The notes under the pieces were generated by a model that ran no database searches, had not been told where the DNA came from, and saw only the letters and a list, made by a program, of their open reading frames with translations. A DNA stretch of 64,000 bases from an uncultured Bacteroidales bacterium (GTDB lineage: Bacteria; Bacteroidota; Bacteroidia; Bacteroidales; UBA932): NCBI GenBank assembly GCA_947168065.1, contig CAMVKH010000004.1:161194-225193 (forward strand), in the 5' to 3' direction. The position numbers and the translations under genes are program-made. Positions within the stretch are counted from its first letter, which is position 1. Each line of letters opens with the position of its first letter. This document shows, one piece after another, positions 11,812 to 20,808 of the stretch.

Positions 11812-12807
11812 ATGTACCGTTCCGCCATCCTGCTGCTGACCGCCTTGCTGCTGCTTTCCGGCTCTTGTGCAAGGCAGGACGACTATGTCCGTATCGAAGG
11901 ATTCGCACAGGGTTCCACCTATCACGTGATCTGCCACCCCGTCAAGGGGATGAACGCCGCCCGGCTGCAGGCCTGCTTCGATGCCCGCCTCCAGGAGATC
12001 GACCAGTCTCTGAGCGGCTACAACAAAGGCTCCCTCCTCTCTCGTCTCAACGCGGGAGAAGACCTTCCCCTGGACGGCCTGTTCATCGAGTGTTTCGAGC
12101 GCTCGAAGGAAATCTGGGCGGAGAGTGGCGGGGCCTTCGACCCTTCGGCCGCCCCGCTGTTCGATCTCTGGGGCTTCGGCTTCTCCAACAAGGGGCAGGT
12201 CAGCGACGCGGCCATCGACTCGATCCTGGCCTTCGTCGGGATGGACCTGCTGACGCTAGAGGAGCGCACCGACGGCACACACCTGGTCAAGGCCGATCCC
12301 CGCTGCCAGCTCAATTTCAACGCAATAGCCCAAGGATATTCGTGCGACGTAGTGGCCCGCATCCTCGATTCGCTCGGCTGCAGCGACTACCTGGTCGACA
12401 TCGGCCGGGAAATCCGTTGCAAGGGCCGCAATGCCGCCGGGGAGAAATGGCGCATCGGGCTGGACCGGCCTTCCGACGGGAATATGGAGGAAGGCAAGGA
12501 CCTGCAGGCCATCCTGCACGTGAGCGACTGTGGCATCGTCACCTCGGGCAACTACCGCAAATTCTACGTGGAGGACGGCCGGAAATACGCCCACACCATC
12601 GACCCGGTTTCGGGTCGGCCCGTATCGCACAATCTCCTGAGTGCGACCGTCATCGCCGCGGACGCCACCACCGCCGACGCCTATGCCACCTGGCTGATGG
12701 TCATCGGACTGGACCGCGCCCGGCAGTTCCTGGACGACCGCCCGGAACTCGAAGCCCTGCTCGTCTACGAACAGGACGGGAAGATGGAGAATTACTGGAA
12801 AATGTAA
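11812..12807 (+). CDS. apbE: FAD:protein FMN transferase (ApbE), lipoprotein
   Basis: The 331-residue product has a lipoprotein signal peptide (MYRSAILLLTALLLLSGSC) and the ApbE fold. Recognisable parts are GFAQGSTYHV, EIDQSLSGYNKGSLLSRLNAGE, GAFDPSAAPLFDLWGF, LNFNAIAQGYSCDVV, the GDIG-like LVDIGREI, SGNYRKFYVEDGRKYAHTIDPVSGRPV and the late Mg-binding ATTADAYATWLMV. ApbE covalently attaches FMN to Thr residues of Rnf/Nqr-type subunits on the periplasmic face. A lipid-anchored form is usual in Bacteroidota. No Nqr or Rnf genes lie in the window. A D-aminoacylase gene follows after 13 bases. Confidence 0.97.
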   Translation: MYRSAILLLTALLLLSGSCARQDDYVRIEGFAQGSTYHVICHPVKGMNAARLQACFDARLQEIDQSLSGYNKGSLLSRLNAGEDLPLDGLFIECFERSKEIWAESGGAFDPSAAPLFDLWGFGFSNKGQVSDAAIDSILAFVGMDLLTLEERTDGTHLVKADPRCQLNFNAIAQGYSCDVVARILDSLGCSDYLVDIGREIRCKGRNAAGEKWRIGLDRPSDGNMEEGKDLQAILHVSDCGIVTSGNYRKFYVEDGRKYAHTIDPVSGRPVSHNLLSATVIAADATTADAYATWLMVIGLDRARQFLDDRPELEALLVYEQDGKMENYWKM

Positions 12808-12820
12808 AACAACGAATGAT

Positions 12821-14503
12821 ATGAACCGAAGAGATTTCCTCAAGACATCGGCACTGGGCGCAGCCGCACTCGGCTTCACGGGCCTGACCGGCTGCAAGGT
12901 CACCCCGAAGCGCCCTGCTTTCGACACCCTCATCAAGAACGGCGTCATCCATGCCGGCGACGGCAAGGCGCCCATCGAGGGCGACATCGCCATCCGTGGC
13001 GGCAAAATCGCCGCTATCGGCAAGAATCTGGGATCCGACGCCGCGAACATCCTTGATGCGCAGGGACTGGTCGTCTCGCCGGGATTCATCGACATCCACG
13101 TCCACACGGATACCAATCTCTTCGACGCGCCCAAGGGCGACAGCCGTATTTTCCAGGGCATCACCAGCGAAGTAGGCGGCAACTGCGGTTACTGCCCGTT
13201 CGTCTATTCCGACGAGGCCTGGGAAGGCTACAAGGACCGGCCGCGGCACGGAGGTCCCGCCTGGCGCAACATCGACGGATTCTATCAGCGCCTGACCGAG
13301 AACAAGATCGGCATCAACTATTCGAGCCTGGTCGGGCACGGCGACGTACGCGAAGCCGTCGTCGGCCCCTACAACGTGAAGGCTACCGACGACGACTTGA
13401 AGAAGATGTGTGATATTCTCGACCAACAGCTCAGCCTGGGTGCCATCGGCCTTTCCTACGGCCTGGAATACGCTCCCGGCTGCTACTGCGACACGCGGGA
13501 GATGGTGCAGCTCAACAAAGTTGTCGCCAAGCACAACGCCCTCTATACCATCCATATGCGCAATGAGGACGATCACGTGCTCGAAGCCATGGACGAAGCC
13601 ATCGAGGCAGCCCGCTTCTCCGGCGCACGGCTGGAAATCTCCCACCTCAAGGCGCAGAACCCGGCCAACTTCGACAAGATCGACCGGATGCTCCGCAAGA
13701 TCGACGACGCCTGGGCCGAGGGCATCGACATCGCTTTCGACCGCTATCCCTACACGGCTTTCTCGACCGGTTTCACCTCGTTCATCCCCATCGAACTGCG
13801 CGACGGTACCAGCGAAGACATCTATGCCCGTCTGGACAACCCGGAAACCTGCAGGAAGATCCGCGACTACGCCTACAGCCGCCTCGAACGCTTCGGCGGC
13901 CCGCAACAGGTAGTGGTGGCCGGCTGCAACGATCCGGCCAATGCCGTCTATGCCGGCAAGAACCTGGCGGAATGCTGCAAGATCTCCGGCATGGATGAAT
14001 GGGAGATGATCCGCTATCTGCTCATCTCGGAAAAGCTGGAAGTCAACCAGGCGACCTTCGCCATGAAAGAGGAGAACCTCAAGAAGATCTACGCCCACCG
14101 CCTGTCGATGCCTGCCTCCGACGGAAGTGTCTATTCACCGGAAGGTCCGCTGGGCAAGGAGCTCCCCCACCCGCGTTCCTACGGCACGTTCCCGCGTTTC
14201 TTCGAGAAATTCGTCCGGGAAGACAAGGTCCTGGACATGGCCACCGCCATCTGGAAATGCACCGGACTGCCCGCTTCCCGTGCCAAGTTCAAGGAGAGAG
14301 GCCTGCTCATTCCCGGCTACGCCGCGGACATCACGGTCTTCAACCCGGAGACCATCGCCGACCTTTCGACCTACGCCAAGCCGCACACCTTCCCCGCCGG
14401 CATCGAACACGTGTTCGTCAATGGTGTCCATACCATAAAAAACGGCTCCCACACAGGAGCCCTGGCGGGAGTCGTTCTGGGTAACGATCAACTGAGTCGT
14501 TAA
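12821..14503 (+). CDS. N-acyl-D-amino-acid deacylase family amidohydrolase, Tat-exported
   Basis: This 560-residue protein starts with a twin-arginine signal (MNRRDFLKTSALGAAALGF) and a Cys at a possible lipobox (LTGC). The mature part is an amidohydrolase: GFIDIHVHTDTN metal motif, GNCGYCPF, SYGLEYAPG, HMRNEDDHVLEAMDEAI and EISHLKAQNP. The C-terminal part returns to the small beta domain (GYAADITVFNPETIAD). The family hydrolyses N-acyl-D-amino acids, releasing fatty acid or acetate from D-residues; D-glutamyl or dipeptide substrates are also possible. It is probably co-transcribed with apbE. The stop codon overlaps the convergent porin-like gene. Confidence 0.9.
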   Translation: MNRRDFLKTSALGAAALGFTGLTGCKVTPKRPAFDTLIKNGVIHAGDGKAPIEGDIAIRGGKIAAIGKNLGSDAANILDAQGLVVSPGFIDIHVHTDTNLFDAPKGDSRIFQGITSEVGGNCGYCPFVYSDEAWEGYKDRPRHGGPAWRNIDGFYQRLTENKIGINYSSLVGHGDVREAVVGPYNVKATDDDLKKMCDILDQQLSLGAIGLSYGLEYAPGCYCDTREMVQLNKVVAKHNALYTIHMRNEDDHVLEAMDEAIEAARFSGARLEISHLKAQNPANFDKIDRMLRKIDDAWAEGIDIAFDRYPYTAFSTGFTSFIPIELRDGTSEDIYARLDNPETCRKIRDYAYSRLERFGGPQQVVVAGCNDPANAVYAGKNLAECCKISGMDEWEMIRYLLISEKLEVNQATFAMKEENLKKIYAHRLSMPASDGSVYSPEGPLGKELPHPRSYGTFPRFFEKFVREDKVLDMATAIWKCTGLPASRAKFKERGLLIPGYAADITVFNPETIADLSTYAKPHTFPAGIEHVFVNGVHTIKNGSHTGALAGVVLGNDQLSR

Positions 14504-15126
14504 AAGCGGCCGCGGATACCGACCTGGACGATGCCCTGCATGCCGACACCGAGTTCCATGAAACCGCTGAAGGCGCGGCCCACTTCCAGGCCGACCAGCG
14601 AGAGATGGCCCGTAGGCAGCCAGAGCGTGCCCTTGGCCTGATCGTCCTCGACCAGTTCACCGTGCATGGCCATCACGCCCAGACCCACTTTCGAGTACAT
14701 ACCGAAGATGTCTGAGCGGGTACGGAACCAGTCAAACTTGGTGGTACCCATCAGGGTATAGATGTTGGCGGCAGCGGCCGTCAACGTACCTGTCTTGTCT
14801 TCAAGATTGACACTCATCCGGTTGATGCCCGCCGTCGCACCGACGGAGAACCATTTGTTGATCTGATAGGTATAACCGAGGTTGAGAACGCCCTTGGTAC
14901 CGCCACTCTTGATGCTGGTGTAATCGTCGTCGCCGGTCATCCTGCCGATCAAGTCTGCCTTGCTGACCACGCTTCCGATCATGGAACCCAGCAGAGAAAC
15001 GCCATAGCTGGCCGAAATCTCATTGGGATGGGACAGTTTGTAGTACTGCGGATAGGCTTGCGCCTGGGCCTGCTGGACAGCCGTCAGGCAGAAAACGGCC
15101 ACGAGAGCCAGAATGATTTTCTTCAT
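14500..15126 (-). CDS. predicted small outer-membrane beta-barrel protein
   Basis: The 208-residue product has a clear signal peptide (MKKIILALVAVFCLTAVQQAQAQ) and alternating hydrophobic strands ending in an aromatic C-terminus (VGIRGRF), typical of an OmpA/OmpW-like barrel of eight or so strands. No conserved domain is recognised. It lies downstream of trpS on the same strand (12-base gap) and may share the recA-trpS transcript. Its stop codon interlocks with that of the D-aminoacylase gene: the two convergent genes share four bases. Confidence 0.75.
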   Translation of the reverse strand: MKKIILALVAVFCLTAVQQAQAQAYPQYYKLSHPNEISASYGVSLLGSMIGSVVSKADLIGRMTGDDDYTSIKSGGTKGVLNLGYTYQINKWFSVGATAGINRMSVNLEDKTGTLTAAAANIYTLMGTTKFDWFRTRSDIFGMYSKVGLGVMAMHGELVEDDQAKGTLWLPTGHLSLVGLEVGRAFSGFMELGVGMQGIVQVGIRGRF

Positions 15127-15138
15127 TTTTCTTTCGGG

Positions 15139-16293
15139 TTATGATAGGGATTGTTTGTATTTCTCCGTTTGTTCTTCAATAAGCTTGCCAAGGACACCGG
15201 GGTCGAAATAATTGATCTTCATGGCGCGCTTGACGGCGGCGAGCGTTTCCGCGGCAGCGGCGCGCGCCGTCTCCGATCCTTTGCGGAGCACCTCGTAAAC
15301 ATACGGGATGTCCTGCTCCAGTTCCTCGCGGCGCCGGCGGATGGGTTCGAGGGTTTCGTTCAGGACGGCAGTCAGGAAATTCTTGCACATCACGTCGCCC
15401 AGGCCGCCGGCCCGGTACTGTGCCTTGACCTCGTCGAGCGAGTGGAAATCGAAGGAGACCTTGCGTCCGTGGAAGCAGTCGCCGTAGCGGTCGAAATGCT
15501 CCGGACGGCAGAAGGCATCGAGATAGGTAAACACCGTATTGCCCTCCACCTTGCCAGGATCGCTCACCTGCAGGTGGCCCGGATCGGTGTACATACCCCG
15601 TACTTTGGCTGCCACTTCTTCCGCAGAGTCGGACAGGTAGATGCAGTTGCCCAGCGATTTGCTCATCTTGGCCTTTCCGTCGGTACCGGGCAGGCGCAGG
15701 CAGGCGGCGTTGTCGGGCAGAAGGATTTCCGGCTCGACGAGCGTCTCGCCGTAGGTGGCGTTGAACTTGCGCACGATCTCCCGGGTCTGCTCGATCATCG
15801 GCTCCTGGTCTTCGCCCACCGGGACGGTGGTCGCCTGGAAGGCTGTGATGTCAGCCGCCTGACTGATGGGATAGCAGAAGAAGCCGACCGGCGTGCCGGC
15901 CTTGTTGTCCGCGCCTTCCGAGTCGTTGAAGCCGCGCATCTGGATCTCGGCCTTGACGGTCGGGTTGCGCTGCACACGCTGCACCGTGACCAGATTCATA
16001 TAGAAGAAGGTCAGTTCGGTCAGCTCGCTTACCTGCGACTGGATGAAGAGGACGGATTTGGCCGGGTCGAGGCCGCAGGACAGGTAGTCCAGCGCTACCT
16101 CGATGATGTTCTGCCGCACCTTTTCGGGGTTGTCGGCGTTGTCGGTCAGGGCCTGCGCATCGGCGATCATGATGAAGATCTTCTCGTACTCGCCGGAGTT
16201 CTGCAGCTCGACGCGGCGGCGCAGGGAACCGACATAATGGCCTATATGGAGTCGTCCGGTGGGTCTGTCACCGGTCAGGATTATCTTTCCCAT
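15139..16293 (-). CDS. trpS: tryptophanyl-tRNA synthetase
   Basis: The 384-residue class I synthetase charges tRNA-Trp. HIGH is at residues 16-19 in [17 protein letters not shown], the specificity region includes [12 protein letters not shown], and the KMSKS loop is KMSKSLGN. This is slightly longer than the 330-residue E. coli enzyme because of an insertion of the kind seen in Bacteroidota. It follows recA by 10 bases on the minus strand. Note that the trpB2 gene elsewhere in the window carries a leader that would sense the charged tRNA-Trp this enzyme makes. Confidence 0.97.
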   Translation of the reverse strand: MGKIILTGDRPTGRLHIGHYVGSLRRRVELQNSGEYEKIFIMIADAQALTDNADNPEKVRQNIIEVALDYLSCGLDPAKSVLFIQSQVSELTELTFFYMNLVTVQRVQRNPTVKAEIQMRGFNDSEGADNKAGTPVGFFCYPISQAADITAFQATTVPVGEDQEPMIEQTREIVRKFNATYGETLVEPEILLPDNAACLRLPGTDGKAKMSKSLGNCIYLSDSAEEVAAKVRGMYTDPGHLQVSDPGKVEGNTVFTYLDAFCRPEHFDRYGDCFHGRKVSFDFHSLDEVKAQYRAGGLGDVMCKNFLTAVLNETLEPIRRRREELEQDIPYVYEVLRKGSETARAAAAETLAAVKRAMKINYFDPGVLGKLIEEQTEKYKQSLS

Positions 16294-16303
16294 CTGTTAA
16301 TTG

Positions 16304-17341
<1,038 letters not shown>

Positions 17342-17392
17342 ACTGGGATGATTTAAGGGTTTTACATCGCTGACACGTTCCATCTATCGTCG

Positions 17393-17400
17393 CAAAGATA
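17393..17400 (-). promoter_or_regulatory. -7 promoter element for recA
   Basis: TATCTTTG on the minus strand lies about 52 bases upstream of the recA ATG. No LexA-type palindrome was recognised around it by eye. The rlmN promoter diverges from the same 100-base region. Confidence 0.5.
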
Positions 17401-17402
17401 CT

Positions 17403-17441
17403 TTTTTTTGTGGGAAAATGCATCCTTTTATCTTAAATTTG
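17403..17441 (+). promoter_or_regulatory. promoter for rlmN (-33 and -7 elements)
   Basis: A TTTG ending at 17410 is followed after 23 bases by TAAATTTG at 17434-17441, close to the Bacteroidota promoter arrangement. An AGGAGAG purine stretch then precedes the ATG at 17450, one of the few Shine-Dalgarno-like sites in the window. The leader would be only a few bases long. Confidence 0.55.
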
Positions 17442-17449
17442 CAGGAGAG

Positions 17450-18502
17450 ATGAAAGAACGACTCTTGGGCAAGACGCTCTCCGGTTTACAGGAGGTGGCT
17501 TCGCGGCTGGGACTTCCCGCCTTTGCCGCGAAACAGATCGCCCAGTGGCTCTACGGCAAGCGCGTGAAGGACATCGACCAGATGACCAATCTTTCCAAAG
17601 CAGCGCGCGCCGCCCTCGCTGAAGAATATGAAGTCGGGCGCCTGGAGCCTGCCGCCGTTTACACTTCCAGGGACGGCACACGCAAGTATCTCTTCCCCAC
17701 CTCCCTGCCTGACAAATACATCGAGACCGTGATGATTCCCCAGTACGAAGACGGCTCGGAAGGAGGCCTTGCCCGCGCGACGGCCTGTGTCTCTTCCCAG
17801 ATCGGATGCAAGATGAACTGCAGCTTCTGCATGACGGGGCGCGGCGGCTTCCACGGCCAGCTTTCCGCCGGGGAGATCGTCTCCCAGCTGCTGAGCATCG
17901 ATGAGGCGGACGTCCTGACCAATGCCGTCTTCATGGGCATGGGCGAGCCGCTCGACAACTGGCCGCAAGTGTCCGCCGCCCTGGAAATCATCACCGCCGA
18001 CTGGGGGCTGGGCTGGAGCCCCAAGCGTGTGACCCTCTCGACGATCGGCGTGCTGCCCAGACTGAAACTGTTCCTCGACGAGAGCCACTGCCATCTGGCC
18101 GTGAGCCTGCATGACCCCTTCCCCGAGGAGCGCGCATCCCTGATGCCGGTCCAGAAGACCTGGGATATCCGCAAGGTCGTCGACCTGATCCGGCAATACG
18201 ATTTCACGGGGCAGCGCCGCGTGAGTTTCGAATACACGATGTTCGCCGGCGTCAACGACAGCCGGCGCCATGCCGACGCCCTTGCCCGCCTGCTGCGGGG
18301 GCTGGAGTGCCGGGTCAACCTGATCCGCTTCCACGCCATTCCGGACGCACCGCTGAGGACCTCGGGTCCGGAAGCGATCGCCGCTTTCCAGGCACGCCTC
18401 CAGAAAGCGGGTATCACGACTACGCTTCGCGCCTCGCGCGGCGAAGACATCATGGCCGCCTGCGGCCTGCTCGCAGGCAAAGGACTGAAAAAGAACGACT
18501 GA
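17450..18502 (+). CDS. rlmN: 23S rRNA (adenine-2503-C2)-methyltransferase
   Basis: The 350-residue radical SAM enzyme methylates C2 of A2503 in 23S rRNA and A37 of some tRNAs. The cluster-binding motif is CKMNCSFC (CxxxCxxC), followed by the GMGEPLDNW glycine-rich SAM segment and KRVTLSTIGVLPRL. A late Cys (MAACGLLAG) matches the methyl-accepting Cys region, and Cys in RATACVSSQIGC is also typical. The start at 17450 is supported by the purine-rich site and the promoter just upstream. Patatin-like genes follow on the same strand. Confidence 0.97.
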   Translation: MKERLLGKTLSGLQEVASRLGLPAFAAKQIAQWLYGKRVKDIDQMTNLSKAARAALAEEYEVGRLEPAAVYTSRDGTRKYLFPTSLPDKYIETVMIPQYEDGSEGGLARATACVSSQIGCKMNCSFCMTGRGGFHGQLSAGEIVSQLLSIDEADVLTNAVFMGMGEPLDNWPQVSAALEIITADWGLGWSPKRVTLSTIGVLPRLKLFLDESHCHLAVSLHDPFPEERASLMPVQKTWDIRKVVDLIRQYDFTGQRRVSFEYTMFAGVNDSRRHADALARLLRGLECRVNLIRFHAIPDAPLRTSGPEAIAAFQARLQKAGITTTLRASRGEDIMAACGLLAGKGLKKND

Positions 18503-18511
18503 CGATAAACC

Positions 18512-20794
18512 ATGAAAAAGATCCTGACGACACTCCTGTTGATAACACTCTGCCTCCCTGTCCTCAGGGCGGAAGAAGTAAGCACTCCCGAACCGCAGAA
18601 GAAACGCCCCACCGTCGGCCTCGTGCTCTCCGGCGGCGGCGCCAAAGGCATGGCGCACATCGGTGTCCTGAAGATGCTCGAACAACTGGACATCCCTGTC
18701 GACTATGTAGTCGGCACCAGTATCGGATCCATCATGGCCGGCTTTTATTCGTTGGGCTATTCCGCCGATGAACTCGACTCGCTGGTGCGTTCCCAGGACT
18801 GGGACCTCCTCATGAAAGACAAGAAGGAAAGGCGTAATATCTCTTACGACAACAAGAAGGATGACGACCGCTTCCTCTTCACTTTCCCGTTCATGAACCA
18901 CAGGTCGCTCACCGACGAGACCACTGCGAACGCAGCGAACCGCAACAAGGGCCTCCTGAGGAACATGCCATCGGCGTTAGTCTCCGGCCACAACCTCGAC
19001 CAGCTTTTCACCAAACTTTCGGTGGGCTACCAGGACGACATCGACTTCAACACCCTGCCCATCCCCTTCGCCTGCGTGGCCGTGGACCTCAACACGAAGG
19101 AGGAGGTCGTGTTCCACAGCGGCAATATCGTGACGGCAATCCGTGCAAGCATGTCGATCCCGGGCTATTTCGCCCCGGTCGAGGTCGGCGAGAAATTCCT
19201 CATAGACGGGGGTATGCTCAACAACCTGCCGGTCGATGTGGTCAAGGAAATGGGAGCGGACTATGTCATCACGGTCGACCTTCATCATTTCAAGAAAACA
19301 CGCGTGGACACAGACCAGACCATCCCCGAGATGGTCGCGACGATGCTCAGTATGATGAACGGCGAGAAATACCAGTCCGGCCGGGCGGCGTCCGACATCA
19401 TCATCGAGCCCAACACCAGCGCCTACGGAGTCCTGGCGTTTGACGAGATCAGCGTGGACGCCCTGATTGACAGCGGCCGTGTGGCGGCCAACCGCGTTCT
19501 TCCGCAGCTCCGGTCGCTGGCCGCCCACCTGAAGGAATATCCCCGGACCGACACGAAACGTCCCCCCAAGGCCATCAATCTGAGCCGTGACTCCGTACTG
19601 ATCTCCCAAATGGAAATCGACGGTACAGACAGCGACGACATGACGTGGCTCATGTCAAAGACCGATATCGGGCCCGGCAAGTTCGTGTCGGGACAAGACA
19701 TGGACAACGCGATGTCATTCTTCTACAACACGAAGTGTTTCCGGAAGATCAACTATTCCATCGCAGGAAAGGAGGGTGGTTACAACCTCAAGGTCCACTT
19801 CGTTCCGCAGCGCCTGCACCAGGCAGGACTCGGATTCCGCTTCGACAGCGAGGAGATGGCCTCGATCCTGCTCGGCGTGTCGCTCAACAAATACAAGCTG
19901 TTTGGCTCGAAACTCGACACGAAACTGGAACTCGGCCAGAATTCCAACCTGACCGTCAACTACGGATACACGTTCCGCAACCTGACGCGGCTCAACATTT
20001 CTGCGACTGCGCAGCATTTTTCGGCTAATTTCTACGACAATTTCTTGAACACCAAGGAGGAACTCGAATACAACCTGAGCGCGGAAGAACGCTACAGCCT
20101 GTTCCGCGCAAAAGCCGACTACCAGATTACCGGATGGCGGAACGCGGACATCAAGATCGGCATCCTCTACGACAACTACAGATGCCGGGTCATCGATGCG
20201 ACACCCGAAGGCTTCAACCTCGGAGAAAGTTTCGACAGCCAGGACTGGCAGGCCTTTGTAAACTGGCATTTCGACAATCTCGACGACAGTTACTATCCCC
20301 GGGACGGGCATCAGTTCAACTTGCTTGGATCCGTAATGGACCAATACGGAAGTTTCGTATTCGATGCAAGGCTCGACTACAAGGTAGCGCTTCCCCTGGG
20401 CAGGAGGGTCACCCTCATTCCCCAGACATGGAACCGCTGGTTGTTCGGACAACCCTTGCGTTACTACCGCAACATGGTCGGCGGGTATATGGCCGGGCGC
20501 TATGCTCCCTGGCATTTCCCCTTCGTGGGAATCAACAACGCACATTGGACCAAGGCCAACACCGACATCGCCAGAATCGACCTCCGCATCAACCTTTTCG
20601 GTGAACACTACTTGACGATGATCGGCAACTACCTGGCTGAATGGGAATTTGGAGACAAATCCCTTGTCAGCAACTTCGGCGCCGGGGTCGGCTATTCGGT
20701 CAACACGATCATCGGACCGATCCAGTTCAGCACGCACTGGTCCACCCTGTCGAAGAAAGTGGGCTTCTATTTCTCCCTCGGTTACGAGTTCTAA
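18512..20794 (+). CDS. patatin-like phospholipase with C-terminal beta-barrel (PlpD-type), copy 1
   Basis: The 760-residue protein has a signal peptide (about 20 residues), then a patatin domain: oxyanion loop SGGGAKGMAH, nucleophile motif GTSIG and the Asp-containing DGGMLNNLP. This gives the Ser-Asp dyad of patatin lipases. A linker including a POTRA-like segment (about residues 350-430) leads to a C-terminal barrel of about 330 residues ending in FYFSLGYEF. This matches the PlpD/FplA class of surface or secreted phospholipases (type Vd autotransporters). A paralogue of the same layout follows after 14 bases, so the two arose by tandem duplication. Confidence 0.93.
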   Translation: MKKILTTLLLITLCLPVLRAEEVSTPEPQKKRPTVGLVLSGGGAKGMAHIGVLKMLEQLDIPVDYVVGTSIGSIMAGFYSLGYSADELDSLVRSQDWDLLMKDKKERRNISYDNKKDDDRFLFTFPFMNHRSLTDETTANAANRNKGLLRNMPSALVSGHNLDQLFTKLSVGYQDDIDFNTLPIPFACVAVDLNTKEEVVFHSGNIVTAIRASMSIPGYFAPVEVGEKFLIDGGMLNNLPVDVVKEMGADYVITVDLHHFKKTRVDTDQTIPEMVATMLSMMNGEKYQSGRAASDIIIEPNTSAYGVLAFDEISVDALIDSGRVAANRVLPQLRSLAAHLKEYPRTDTKRPPKAINLSRDSVLISQMEIDGTDSDDMTWLMSKTDIGPGKFVSGQDMDNAMSFFYNTKCFRKINYSIAGKEGGYNLKVHFVPQRLHQAGLGFRFDSEEMASILLGVSLNKYKLFGSKLDTKLELGQNSNLTVNYGYTFRNLTRLNISATAQHFSANFYDNFLNTKEELEYNLSAEERYSLFRAKADYQITGWRNADIKIGILYDNYRCRVIDATPEGFNLGESFDSQDWQAFVNWHFDNLDDSYYPRDGHQFNLLGSVMDQYGSFVFDARLDYKVALPLGRRVTLIPQTWNRWLFGQPLRYYRNMVGGYMAGRYAPWHFPFVGINNAHWTKANTDIARIDLRINLFGEHYLTMIGNYLAEWEFGDKSLVSNFGAGVGYSVNTIIGPIQFSTHWSTLSKKVGFYFSLGYEF

Positions 20795-20808
20795 AGCCGT
20801 CCTGTCCG

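Noticed and set aside
17342..17383. Fourteen extra N-terminal codons for recA
   Set aside because: RecA length and the conserved start favour the ATG at 17341; the extra codons lie in the likely 5' untranslated region.
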